Source: Campylobacterales bacterium (GTDB lineage Bacteria; Campylobacterota; Campylobacteria; Campylobacterales; JACAEZ01). From it: 10,454 nt of DNA. The notes beneath the pieces are model-generated. The model saw nothing but the letters and a program-made list of their open reading frames with translations, did not search any database and was not told the origin of the DNA. The translations under genes were made by a program, and so were the position numbers. Positions 1 through 7,047 of the stretch are shown here, piece by piece. The stretch spans positions 1-10,454 of the forward strand of contig JACAEZ010000149.1 in the NCBI GenBank assembly GCA_013388565.1, written 5' to 3'. Position 1 is the first letter of the stretch, and each line of letters opens with the position of its first letter.

Positions 1-2014
1 GTGTAAAAAGCATATCCCCTCTTCCAAGTAAACTTTCAGCACCAAAAGAGTCTAAAATAACCTTACTATCTATCTTTTGTCCAACTTTATAACTAAGTCT
101 TGATGGAAAATTTGCCTTGATTAAACCTGTTACAACATCAACACTAGGTCGTTGAGTAGCAACTATTAAATGTATTCCACCAGCTCTTGCCATTTGTGCA
201 AGTCTTGCAATAGAGTATTCAACATCTTTACCACTAGTCATCATCAAATCAGCTAATTCATCAATTATTACAACAATATAAGGTAATTTTTCATATCCAT
301 GTTGTTCAGCTTTTTGATTATAACCTTCAATATTTTTAGTTTTAGTTTGACTCATAAGTTTATTTCGTCGCTCCATTTCCGCCACTAAATTTGAAAGTGC
401 AGAAATCGCCTGTTTTGGCTCAATTATAACAGGTGTAAGTAGATGAGGAATATCATTATATATAGAAAATTCAACCATTTTAGGGTCTATCATTATTAGC
501 TTTAAATTTTCTGGAGAGTTTTTATATAAAAGGCTAAGTATCATGGCATTTATACCAACACTTTTACCACTTCCAGTAGTTCCTGCTATCAATAAATGTG
601 GTAATCTTTTTAAATCTGTAACAAAAGCATTTCCAACAATATCTTTACCAAGTGCTAATGTTAATGGAGATTGTGATTTTTGAAATATTTCACTTTCCAA
701 AAGTTCTCTTAAATAAATTGTTTGAACAGTTTTATTTGGTATTTCAATTCCAACAACATCTTTTCCTGGAACTGGTGCTTGAATTCTTATTGTTTGTGCT
801 TTAAGTGCCATAGCTAAATCATCTTGTAAACTTAAAATTTTTGAAACTTTTACATGAGGTGCTGGTTTAAATTCAAATGTTGTAACAACAGGTCCTGTAT
901 ATGTTCTAATAACATCACCATCTATTTTAAATTTATAAAGCTTATCTAAAAGGTCTTCAATTTTTTGGTCAATTTCAGATTCATTTATCTCTTGATTAAA
1001 ATCTTTTGGTGCTTGAAAAAATGTTGTTGGTGGCAAAGTAAAATCTTTTGGCTTACTTGTTTCACCCATTTCTATCTGCTCTAACAATTTTGAATTCTCT
1101 TCAAGCTCTGTAACTATCTCAACTGCTTTAACTTTTTGTTCTATTATATTTTGCAACTCTTCATCATTATAAAGCTCTTCATTAGCACTATAAACATCAG
1201 AATTGTAAATATCTTTTTCTCTTTCTAAATAATCATCAGCTAACTCATCTATATAATTAAAATCATCTTGCTCATTTTGAATTTCATCTTTAACAACTGT
1301 TTGTATATTTAAATTTTGATTTTGCTGTTCTACGATAGGTTCTGGTTTATTTATTGTTTGAATTTTTTCTATTACTTCATTATTATTATTATTAAAAGAG
1401 TTTGTTTGTTCTTTTCTTTGTTCTCTATACTCTTTAGGTTGTTGATATGGCTGTTGAATGGTATTTGTTTGAACTTTTTGAATTTGAGTTTGATTTGTTT
1501 GAACATCTTTTCTTATTTGATTACTATTTATTTGTTGTTGATTAGCATTAGCATTTTTTTGTGGTAAATTTAATTTAAAATTTAAAATTTTATCTAGTAT
1601 ATAAAAATCTATTAACAACATAACAGACATGATTAATGAAATAGAGAAAACAAACCAAGTTCCAACACTTCCAATTAATGGTTTTAAAAATGAAACTATT
1701 TCAAAACCAAGTAAACCTTTTAATTCATTATCTATAACTAATGCTTGAAAAAATAGTATATTTATAAATAGTAATAAATAGCCTACAAAAATTGGAATTA
1801 GATTAGAAGATATTTTAAAATTTTTATAAAATTTTGATAGCGGTATTAATAGTAAAAATAGATAGATAAATGATACATATCCAAAAATATTTTTATTTAA
1901 CTCTGAAAATTTAACACCAAATGAACCAACAAAATCACTGTTAGCTATTATTGTAGAAAGACCAAAGTAAATCAATATAGAAGAAAAAATTATAAAAAAA
2001 ATCTCTTTAAAAAT
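1..2014 (-). CDS. ftsK: DNA translocase FtsK, C-terminus beyond left edge
   Basis: FtsK is the septum-anchored hexameric ATPase that pumps chromosomal DNA at division and activates dimer resolution. I translated 671 codons from the minus strand, open to the window edge. Numbered from the proposed ATT start, membrane helices lie at about 5-24, 43-60, 72-91 and 113-135. A low-complexity cytoplasmic linker rich in Gln, Asn and Glu follows (about 145-320), then the motor domain with Walker A GTTGSGKS at 478-485 and Walker B IIDE at 583-586. The visible end, LGRGDMLFT, is the conserved motor segment; the rest of the motor and any gamma DNA-reading domain are off the window. There is no ATG in any frame between the previous gene and the reading frame's opening; the first in-frame ATG (1630) would remove three helices. 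ATT at 2014 has an AAAGGA site 6 nt upstream; TTG at 1975 would cut into helix 1. The family call is certain; the start is not. Confidence 0.96.
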   Translation of the reverse strand, partial: MFKEIFFIIFSSILIYFGLSTIIANSDFVGSFGVKFSELNKNIFGYVSFIYLFLLLIPLSKFYKNFKISSNLIPIFVGYLLLFINILFFQALVIDNELKGLLGFEIVSFLKPLIGSVGTWFVFSISLIMSVMLLIDFYILDKILNFKLNLPQKNANANQQQINSNQIRKDVQTNQTQIQKVQTNTIQQPYQQPKEYREQRKEQTNSFNNNNNEVIEKIQTINKPEPIVEQQNQNLNIQTVVKDEIQNEQDDFNYIDELADDYLEREKDIYNSDVYSANEELYNDEELQNIIEQKVKAVEIVTELEENSKLLEQIEMGETSKPKDFTLPPTTFFQAPKDFNQEINESEIDQKIEDLLDKLYKFKIDGDVIRTYTGPVVTTFEFKPAPHVKVSKILSLQDDLAMALKAQTIRIQAPVPGKDVVGIEIPNKTVQTIYLRELLESEIFQKSQSPLTLALGKDIVGNAFVTDLKRLPHLLIAGTTGSGKSVGINAMILSLLYKNSPENLKLIMIDPKMVEFSIYNDIPHLLTPVIIEPKQAISALSNLVAEMERRNKLMSQTKTKNIEGYNQKAEQHGYEKLPYIVVIIDELADLMMTSGKDVEYSIARLAQMARAGGIHLIVATQRPSVDVVTGLIKANFPSRLSYKVGQKIDSKVILDSFGAESLLGRGDMLFT
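1379..1393. repeat. (ATT)5 trinucleotide repeat in ftsK linker
   Basis: Five tandem ATT units on the plus strand read as five AAT codons (Asn) in ftsK. The tract sits in the Q/N-rich linker, where in-frame gain or loss of units would not disturb the fold. Whether it varies between strains cannot be seen here. Confidence 0.8.
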
Positions 2015-2020
2015 CTGCTA

Positions 2021-2026
2021 TCCTTT
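2021..2026 (-). promoter_or_regulatory. Ribosome binding site supporting an ATT start for ftsK
   Basis: AAAGGA on the minus strand is followed by six bases (TAGCAG) and then ATT at 2014-2012, a normal Shine-Dalgarno spacing. The TAG in the spacer is in the ftsK frame, so the protein cannot start further upstream. No other candidate start in this frame has a site of equal quality: TTG at 1975 has only AAAGAG, 27 nt away. Confidence 0.55.
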
Positions 2027-2035
2027 TTTAAAACT

Positions 2036-2061
2036 TCAGCTACCTATAACTTGGTAGCTGA
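2036..2061 (-). terminator. Hairpin between the 74-codon gene and ftsK (terminator or leader hairpin)
   Basis: Perfect 9-bp inverted repeat with arms TCAGCTACC and GGTAGCTGA around an 8-nt loop. It starts 13 nt after the stop codon of the upstream gene and ends 21 nt before the proposed ftsK ATT. Read on the minus strand it is followed by AAGTTTTAAAAAAGG, so the T-run is only four bases and interrupted. That makes it a weak intrinsic terminator at best; partial read-through into ftsK, or a role as a leader structure, is equally possible. The stem itself is certain, the function is inferred. Confidence 0.6.
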
Positions 2062-2074
2062 TTAATAAATATTG

Positions 2075-2299
2075 TTAAGAATTTTTTACAGCTTGTAAAG
2101 CTTCACATACATCATCAATATTTGAAAGAGGAAGATGAACTTTCCAATCTGGGTCATTTATATCACCTTTTAGAGATATACCAATACTTGCTATAGTATC
2201 ACTTCCTTTTCCATAAGGTTCACTAACTTTAGAGATACTAATCACTCCACCTTTTATAGAACTTAAATCAATCGTTTTAACAATTTCACATTTAGACAT
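2075..2299 (-). CDS. Small conserved-looking protein of unknown function (74 aa)
   Basis: I do not recognise a named family. It is a real gene on context: a strong AAAGGAG site ends 5 nt before the ATG, it sits 30 nt after lpxD in the same direction, and the codon use matches its neighbours. The 74-residue product has no signal peptide or membrane segment, so it should be cytosolic. The pattern is a polar N-terminus with Cys4, a probable strand (GVISISKVS, about 18-26), a Gly/Ser loop, a second strand (SIGISLKG, about 38-45), a third around Trp52 (WKVHLPL) and a final helix (about 59-73) with Cys63. This beta-rich sheet plus C-terminal helix resembles in outline small PC4/PUR-type nucleic-acid-binding folds, but that is only a shape argument. 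Placement at the end of the ilv-lpxD operon does not reveal a function. Confidence 0.85.
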   Translation of the reverse strand: MSKCEIVKTIDLSSIKGGVISISKVSEPYGKGSDTIASIGISLKGDINDPDWKVHLPLSNIDDVCEALQAVKNS

Positions 2300-2329
2300 T
2301 TCTACTCCTTTTTTTAAAATTAAAATTTT

Positions 2330-3298
2330 TTATTCTTGAGAAAATTTTGAAAGTTTAGCTTGAAGTTTTAACCATTTTCTATGCTCCATCAATGGAAAAC
2401 CAGAATATGTTTTTTTACCTTCAATAGATTTTGTAACACCACCACGAGCTGCGATTGTCGCAAAATCACCAATACTCAAATGTCCAGCAGTAGCACTTTG
2501 ACCACCCATGATTACATTTCTTCCAAGTTTTGTCGAGCCAGATAGCCCACTTTGTGCAACAATAATAGAGTACTCCCCTATTTCGCAATTATGTGCTACA
2601 TGAACTAAATTATCAATTTTAGTACCTTTTTTGATAATTGTAACTCCAAAAACTGCTCTATCTATAGTAGAATTTGAACCAATTTCAACATCATCTTCTA
2701 TCTCAACATTTCCTAAATGTTCTATTTTTATATGTTTACCATCTTTTGTGTGAGCATATCCAAATCCATCACTTCCAACTACAACACCAGCATGAAGTAT
2801 TACATTTGAACCAATTACACAATTATTATAAATAGAAACATTTGGATAGATAATTGTATTTGAACCAATAGTTACATTTTCACCAATAAAACTACCAGCT
2901 AAAATAGTTACATTTTCACCAATTTTAGAACCACTTCCAATATATACATTTGGAAGTATTGTACAATTATTACCAATTATAGGCTCTTTAATATCACTGC
3001 TAATCAAAGATGATTTAAATAGTTGTGAGAGTTCAGCCATTTTGAGATAAGGCTCTTTTGAAATTAAAGCTATCACTCCATTTGGTAAAAATTTTACAAA
3101 CTCTTCTTTTAAAAGCACAGCTTTTGCTTGAGTTGTTTTTAAATCATTTAAATATTTTTCATTATCAAAAAATGAGACATCCTCATGTGTCGCAAGTTTT
3201 AATGTTGTAAGCTTTGCAATCTCACAATCTTCACAATTAGCTTCTATATTTAAAAAGTTGGCAATAAATTTAAGTCCAATACTACTGTTCAATTGCAA
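2330..3298 (-). CDS. lpxD: UDP-3-O-(3-hydroxyacyl)glucosamine N-acyltransferase LpxD
   Basis: Third step of lipid A synthesis: transfer of a 3-hydroxyacyl chain from acyl carrier protein to the 2-amino group of the UDP-sugar, in the cytoplasm as a trimer. From the TTG start the product is 322 residues, close to the family norm. Order: N-terminal uridine-binding domain (about 1-95), a left-handed beta-helix of hexapeptide repeats (about 106-290, many IGxN/VTI/VSI units), and a C-terminal helix (about 304-322) used for ACP contact. The catalytic His is H236 in VHVAHNCEIG, which aligns with His239 of the E. coli enzyme. The GFGYAH and FATIAARGGV segments are also typical. The frame is open up to a GTG at 3307, but that codon abuts the purine-rich site with no spacer, while TTG at 3298 has AGGTGG 5 nt upstream. 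Either way it overlaps the end of ilvH, so translation is probably coupled. Confidence 0.95.
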   Translation of the reverse strand: MQLNSSIGLKFIANFLNIEANCEDCEIAKLTTLKLATHEDVSFFDNEKYLNDLKTTQAKAVLLKEEFVKFLPNGVIALISKEPYLKMAELSQLFKSSLISSDIKEPIIGNNCTILPNVYIGSGSKIGENVTILAGSFIGENVTIGSNTIIYPNVSIYNNCVIGSNVILHAGVVVGSDGFGYAHTKDGKHIKIEHLGNVEIEDDVEIGSNSTIDRAVFGVTIIKKGTKIDNLVHVAHNCEIGEYSIIVAQSGLSGSTKLGRNVIMGGQSATAGHLSIGDFATIAARGGVTKSIEGKKTYSGFPLMEHRKWLKLQAKLSKFSQE

Positions 3299-3758
3299 CA
3301 GAGCCACCTTTTACAATCTCTTTTGGATGATATTTTTTTATAGCTTTTAAAAAATTTTCAACTCTTTCAGGCTCATCTGCAACCATTGTAACAATAGAAT
3401 CTTCACTAACATTTACAATTTTTCCATTATATGCTCTACAGAGTGCATCAATATCAGCTAAACTCTCTTCAATTGGAATTTTAACTATTGCCATCTCTTT
3501 TTCAATAATACCATCATGTTGAATAACTTTCAAAACAGGAATTAACTTATTTAACTGCTTAATAATTTGCTCAATTACTCTTTTATCACCAGATGTTTTT
3601 ATTGTAAATCTTGATAAATTAGTCTCTGGAATTGGTGCTACTGTTAATGATTGAATATTGTACCCTCTTCCAGCAAAAAGCCCAGAAATTCGAGACAATA
3701 CACTATGTTCATTTTTAACAATAACAGATATAACTTTATTTATTTTAATTTCTGTCAT
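3282..3758 (-). CDS. ilvH: Acetolactate synthase small (regulatory) subunit IlvH
   Basis: Regulatory subunit of acetohydroxyacid synthase. In the family it raises activity of the large subunit and carries valine feedback control. At 158 residues it is normal length. The N-terminal ACT domain (about 8-80) contains NEHSVLSRISGLFAGRGYNIQ and LTVAP, and the second domain (about 85-158) contains RAYNGKIVNVSEDSIV. Residues matching Asn11 and Asn29 of E. coli IlvH are present (N16 and the Asn of GYNI), but the position matching Gly14 is Ser19. The ATG lies 2 nt after the ilvI stop, with AAGGAT inside the last ilvI codons, so the two subunits are made from one message with coupled translation, as expected for a complex. 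The stop codon TAG overlaps lpxD. Confidence 0.96.
   Translation of the reverse strand: MTEIKINKVISVIVKNEHSVLSRISGLFAGRGYNIQSLTVAPIPETNLSRFTIKTSGDKRVIEQIIKQLNKLIPVLKVIQHDGIIEKEMAIVKIPIEESLADIDALCRAYNGKIVNVSEDSIVTMVADEPERVENFLKAIKKYHPKEIVKGGSVAIEQ
3304..3309 (-). promoter_or_regulatory. Ribosome binding site deciding the lpxD start
   Basis: AGGTGG on the minus strand lies inside the last codons of ilvH, 5 nt before TTG at 3298. It overlaps the alternative GTG at 3307 and so argues against that codon as the start. Confidence 0.5.
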
Positions 3759-3760
3759 GA

Positions 3761-5452
3761 TTAATCCTTATATTCAAGCATCATGTTATAAAGTGTCCCA
3801 CCACTTGGAACCATTGGCAATACATTTTCCAATCTATCTACAACAACATCTATAATTGCAACACAATTTTTACTAATAGCATCTTCTAATGCTCTGTCAA
3901 ACTCCTCTTTTGTATAAACTCTATACCCAACTCCACCAAAACTTTTAGCCAACATAACAAAATCTGGCTGCATTGTAAGGTCTGTATGAGAGTATCTTTT
4001 ATCATAAAAAAATGTTTGCCACTGTCTTACCATTCCCAAATAGCCGTTATTCAATACGATATTTATAACAGGTAATCTACTCTCAACAGCAGTCATGAGC
4101 TCTTGAATATTCATCAAGATAGAGCCATCTCCAGAAAAGTTTATACTAACCAAATCACTTTTTCCTCTTTTAACACCCATAGCAGCAGGAAAACCAAATC
4201 CCATAGTACCCAATCCACCGCTTGTTACAAACTGTCTAGGAAAACTAAATGGATAAAATTGAGCAGTCCACATTTGATGTTGTCCAACATCTGTAGAAAT
4301 CACTGCCTTTTCACCTAATAATTCCCCTACTCTTTTGATAACCCATTGAGGTTTTATCACATCATCACTATCTTCAAATCTAAGTGGATGAATCTCATCA
4401 TATCGTTTTAAAATTTGTCTCCATGACTCATATCTTGAAGGATTTATCTTCTCTTTTGCAATCTCTATCATCTCTAAAATTATTTTATTTAAATTACCAA
4501 CAATAGGATAATCAACATTCACAAGTTTGCCTATACTTGTTGGGTCAATGTCAACATGAATAATCTCTGCATGTTTTGCAAATTCGCTCAATTTTCCAGT
4601 AACTCTATCGTCAAATCTAGCACCAAGCGATATAATAATATCAGCTTCACTCATTGCCATATTAGCTGCATAAGTTCCATGCATACCAACCATACCAAGT
4701 AAAAGCGGATTATTATTTTCAATCGAACCTCTTGCCATTAACGTCTCAACTATAGGAATTTGTGTAATTTTTGCAAACTCTCTAACATCATCTGAAGCAT
4801 TTGCACTAATGACACCACCACCTATATATAAAAGAGGTTTTTTAGCATTAGAGATTGCGTCAATAGCTTTTTTAACTTGTCTAATATTCCCTTTATCTGT
4901 TGGTTTATATGTATCTACAACAATTGTTTCTGGATATATAAATTCACCAATTTCAGCCGTTATATCCTTTGGAATATCTATATGCACAGGACCTGGTCTT
5001 CCACTACTTGCAATATAAAAAGCCTCTTTTAAAATGTATGGCAACTCTTCAATTGTATTTACTAAATAGTTATGTTTTGTACAAGGTCTCGAAATTCCAA
5101 CTGCATCTATCTCTTGAAAAGCATCTGTTCCTATCAAAAATGTTGGAACTTGTCCGCTAATTACAACCATTGGAATTGAATCCATATATGCTGTAGCAAG
5201 TCCTGTTATAGCATTTGTAAACCCAGGACCACTTGTAACAATAGCTACACCGACATTGCCTGTAGCTCTAGCATATCCATCTGCAGCATGGATTGATGCT
5301 TGTTCATGTCTTGTTAAAATATGTTGAAAATAGTCTTGTTTATAAAGCTCATCATAAACATTCATGATTGCACCACCAGGGTAGCCAAAAACAACATTAA
5401 CTCCCTCTTTATGCAATGCTTCAACAACCATTCTTGCTCCGCTTATTCGCAT
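3761..5452 (-). CDS. ilvI: Acetolactate synthase large (catalytic) subunit
   Basis: ThDP-dependent condensation of two pyruvates, or pyruvate plus 2-oxobutyrate, first common step of valine/leucine/isoleucine synthesis, cytosolic. The 563-residue product is full length. Domains in order: ThDP pyrimidine-binding (about 1-165) with the catalytic Glu50 in RHEQASIHAADGYARATG; central FAD-binding domain (about 190-325) with LGARFDDRVTGK at 276-287; and ThDP pyrophosphate-binding domain (about 370-545) with GDGS at 441-444 leading to NNG at 468-470, the Mg-ThDP motif. W479 in RQWQTFFY matches the Trp lining the herbicide/FAD channel of anabolic AHAS, and FAD domain plus adjacent ilvH argue against a catabolic AlsS. 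The ATG has AGGAG 5 nt upstream. It is first in the ilvI-ilvH-lpxD group, with its own strong promoter. Often named ilvB in other genomes; ilvI follows Campylobacter usage. Confidence 0.97.
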   Translation of the reverse strand: MRISGARMVVEALHKEGVNVVFGYPGGAIMNVYDELYKQDYFQHILTRHEQASIHAADGYARATGNVGVAIVTSGPGFTNAITGLATAYMDSIPMVVISGQVPTFLIGTDAFQEIDAVGISRPCTKHNYLVNTIEELPYILKEAFYIASSGRPGPVHIDIPKDITAEIGEFIYPETIVVDTYKPTDKGNIRQVKKAIDAISNAKKPLLYIGGGVISANASDDVREFAKITQIPIVETLMARGSIENNNPLLLGMVGMHGTYAANMAMSEADIIISLGARFDDRVTGKLSEFAKHAEIIHVDIDPTSIGKLVNVDYPIVGNLNKIILEMIEIAKEKINPSRYESWRQILKRYDEIHPLRFEDSDDVIKPQWVIKRVGELLGEKAVISTDVGQHQMWTAQFYPFSFPRQFVTSGGLGTMGFGFPAAMGVKRGKSDLVSINFSGDGSILMNIQELMTAVESRLPVINIVLNNGYLGMVRQWQTFFYDKRYSHTDLTMQPDFVMLAKSFGGVGYRVYTKEEFDRALEDAISKNCVAIIDVVVDRLENVLPMVPSGGTLYNMMLEYKD

Positions 5453-5492
5453 AGAGTCTCCTAAATATTAAATCATTTTTTATAAGCTAAAA

Positions 5493-5521
5493 ATTATAGT
5501 TTTAAATTACTTTTTTGTCAA
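5493..5521 (-). promoter_or_regulatory. Consensus sigma70 promoter for ilvI-ilvH-lpxD
   Basis: On the minus strand TTGACA (5521-5516) is followed by exactly 17 nt and TATAAT (5498-5493): a full match to the sigma70 consensus at the optimal spacing. The -35 box lies in the last codons of ppx and the ppx stop codon TAA (5509-5507) lies in the spacer. Transcription should begin near 5486, giving a leader of about 35 nt with the AGGAG site, too short for a leader-peptide attenuator. Confidence 0.85.
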
Positions 5522-6409
5522 ATTTTTGCAATACTCAATTGCAACACCTTCCCTTAACCCTTCATCAATAATAAATGACTCTTTAAAATTTGCTATTTCT
5601 AACAAATTTAAAAATATATTTACACCTGCAATAATTAAATCATCTCTACCTATACCGACAAGTTGTTCTCTTCTTTCTTTTGAAGAACTTAATAAAATTT
5701 CTAATTGATTATTTATATCTTCAACTGTTAAAACTGTTCCAGAAACTCTCTTTTCATCATAATTATAATAATTCATTCCAAGTTTCATAGCAGCTATTGT
5801 TGTTGGTGTTCCAGAATTTGCAACAAATAGTTTTGGTTTTATATTTACTGTTTTAAAAAATTCTTTAATTTCAACCATTTCATGATTAATTGACTCTTTT
5901 AATAAATTTACATCATGATACTTTTGAGATAGTGTAACTATACCTAAGTCAAAACTTTTTGAAATAAATTTACTATTTGATGATATGACAACTTCAGTTG
6001 AACCACCACCAATATAAATTAATATAAAATCATCATGATGGTTAAATTTTTCATGCAATGCTTCATAAACAGCTTTAAATGTTAAATATGCTTCAAAATC
6101 TCCATCAATTATCTCAAACTTTACACCTGTTTGATTAAATATTTTTAAAATAACATCATTTGAATTTTCAGCCATTCTCATAGCAGCAGTAGTAACAGCG
6201 ACAACTTTTTCATTTTCAAAACTAATTAATTTTTGAACCTCTTTTATTGCATCAATAATTTTAATGATTGAAGTATCAGAGATATTTTTTGTCTGTTTGA
6301 CTTTATCAGCAGTTTTAACCATTTTTTGAAATGAAAAAAGTTTCTGTTTTGTATCGCAATCATATTTCAAAACTCTTAATGTATTTGAACCTAAATCAAT
6401 GGCTATCAT
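5507..6409 (-). CDS. Ppx/GppA family phosphatase (exopolyphosphatase / pppGpp phosphohydrolase), short form
   Basis: Members release phosphate from polyphosphate ends and/or convert pppGpp to ppGpp; which activity this one has cannot be told from sequence. The 300-residue protein covers only the two ASKHA-fold domains and lacks the C-terminal HD-like domain of E. coli Ppx (over 500 aa). Motifs: phosphate-binding DLGSNTLRV (5-13), IIDGDFEAYLTF (100-111) where E106 aligns with the catalytic Glu of characterised Ppx proteins, YIGGGSTEV (132-140), NSGTPTT (198-204), and DEGLREGVA (282-290). No signal or membrane segment is seen, so it is cytosolic. The ATG at 6409 begins directly with MIAIDLGSN, as usual for the family; its ribosome site (GAAAG) is weak. 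It follows the DJ-1-like gene by 55 nt, probably on the same transcript, and its 3' end houses the ilvI promoter. Confidence 0.92.
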   Translation of the reverse strand: MIAIDLGSNTLRVLKYDCDTKQKLFSFQKMVKTADKVKQTKNISDTSIIKIIDAIKEVQKLISFENEKVVAVTTAAMRMAENSNDVILKIFNQTGVKFEIIDGDFEAYLTFKAVYEALHEKFNHHDDFILIYIGGGSTEVVISSNSKFISKSFDLGIVTLSQKYHDVNLLKESINHEMVEIKEFFKTVNIKPKLFVANSGTPTTIAAMKLGMNYYNYDEKRVSGTVLTVEDINNQLEILLSSSKERREQLVGIGRDDLIIAGVNIFLNLLEIANFKESFIIDEGLREGVAIEYCKNLTKK

Positions 6410-6464
6410 GAATATTACTTTCTATTTTGATTAATTAAAAATGTAGAAAAGAGGTGCTACGATG

Positions 6465-7022
6465 TTAGCAAAAATCTGCTAACAACCCAGCTTTTAATTG
6501 ATTATATTTATCAACTCCTACTAATTTTTTGACGATTTCAAGCCCAAAACAAATTGCCGTAGCAGGACCTCTTGAAGTTAATATATTGTGTGATTCTACA
6601 ACTTTTTGATTATTAATATAACCATCTTGCTTTATACTCTCTTCAACAGATGGATAACAAGTATATCTATCTTTTAACACACCAGCATTTTTCAGTGCAA
6701 ATGGAGCTGCACAAATAGCACCTATTAATTTATTACTACTATCCATTGATTTTAAAATAGATTGAACTTTTACATCTGTTGCTAAGATATTTGTACCACC
6801 CCAACCACCAGGTAAAACAATCATATCTAATTCATTAACATCTATACTATCTAATGAACAATCAGTTAAAATAGTAATATTATTTGCTCCAGTAACCTCT
6901 CTTTTAGACTCTACACTCGCTACTAAAACATCAATCCCAGCCCGTCTTAAAACATCTATGATACTAACAGCTTCAATCTCTTCAAATCCTGTAGCTAAAG
7001 GAACTAGTACTATTTTTTTCAT
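6465..7022 (-). CDS. DJ-1/PfpI family protein (YajL/ThiJ type)
   Basis: A 185-residue single-domain protein of the DJ-1 superfamily, cytosolic, close in length and motifs to E. coli YajL. The nucleophile-elbow cysteine is C104 in GAICAAPFAL, and E15 in GFEEIEAV is the acidic partner that tunes it in DJ-1 proteins. LPGGWGG at 70-76 and SRGPATAICFGLEIV at 150-164 are also characteristic. Proposed roles for the family include oxidative-stress protection, chaperoning and protein/nucleotide deglycation; the last is disputed, and sequence alone does not choose. The last residue is an extra Cys (C185). Start: ATG with AAGGGG about 6 nt upstream. It follows efp by 25 nt, so the two are very likely co-transcribed. 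ThiJ naming is historical and does not imply thiamine synthesis. Confidence 0.93.
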   Translation of the reverse strand: MKKIVLVPLATGFEEIEAVSIIDVLRRAGIDVLVASVESKREVTGANNITILTDCSLDSIDVNELDMIVLPGGWGGTNILATDVKVQSILKSMDSSNKLIGAICAAPFALKNAGVLKDRYTCYPSVEESIKQDGYINNQKVVESHNILTSRGPATAICFGLEIVKKLVGVDKYNQLKAGLLADFC

Positions 7023-7047
7023 ATCAACCCCTTTTTAAAAGATAAAA

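Noticed and set aside
1316..1567. Plus-strand open frame of 83 codons rich in Leu, Ile and Phe
   Set aside because: It is the reverse reading of the Q/N-rich ftsK linker; the hydrophobic look comes from A/T-rich codons read backwards and there is no ribosome site.
2062..2080. ftsK promoter just before the hairpin (TATTTAT-like -10)
   Set aside because: No credible -35 element and low complexity; not strong enough to list.
3658..5160. Four plus-strand open frames opposite ilvI and ilvH
   Set aside because: All lie antisense to strongly conserved coding sequence, without ribosome sites or recognisable products.
6410..6464. GTAG/CTAC inverted repeat in the gap before ppx as a terminator
   Set aside because: Only a 4-bp stem with a 10-nt loop; too weak, and the spacing suits continued transcription into ppx.
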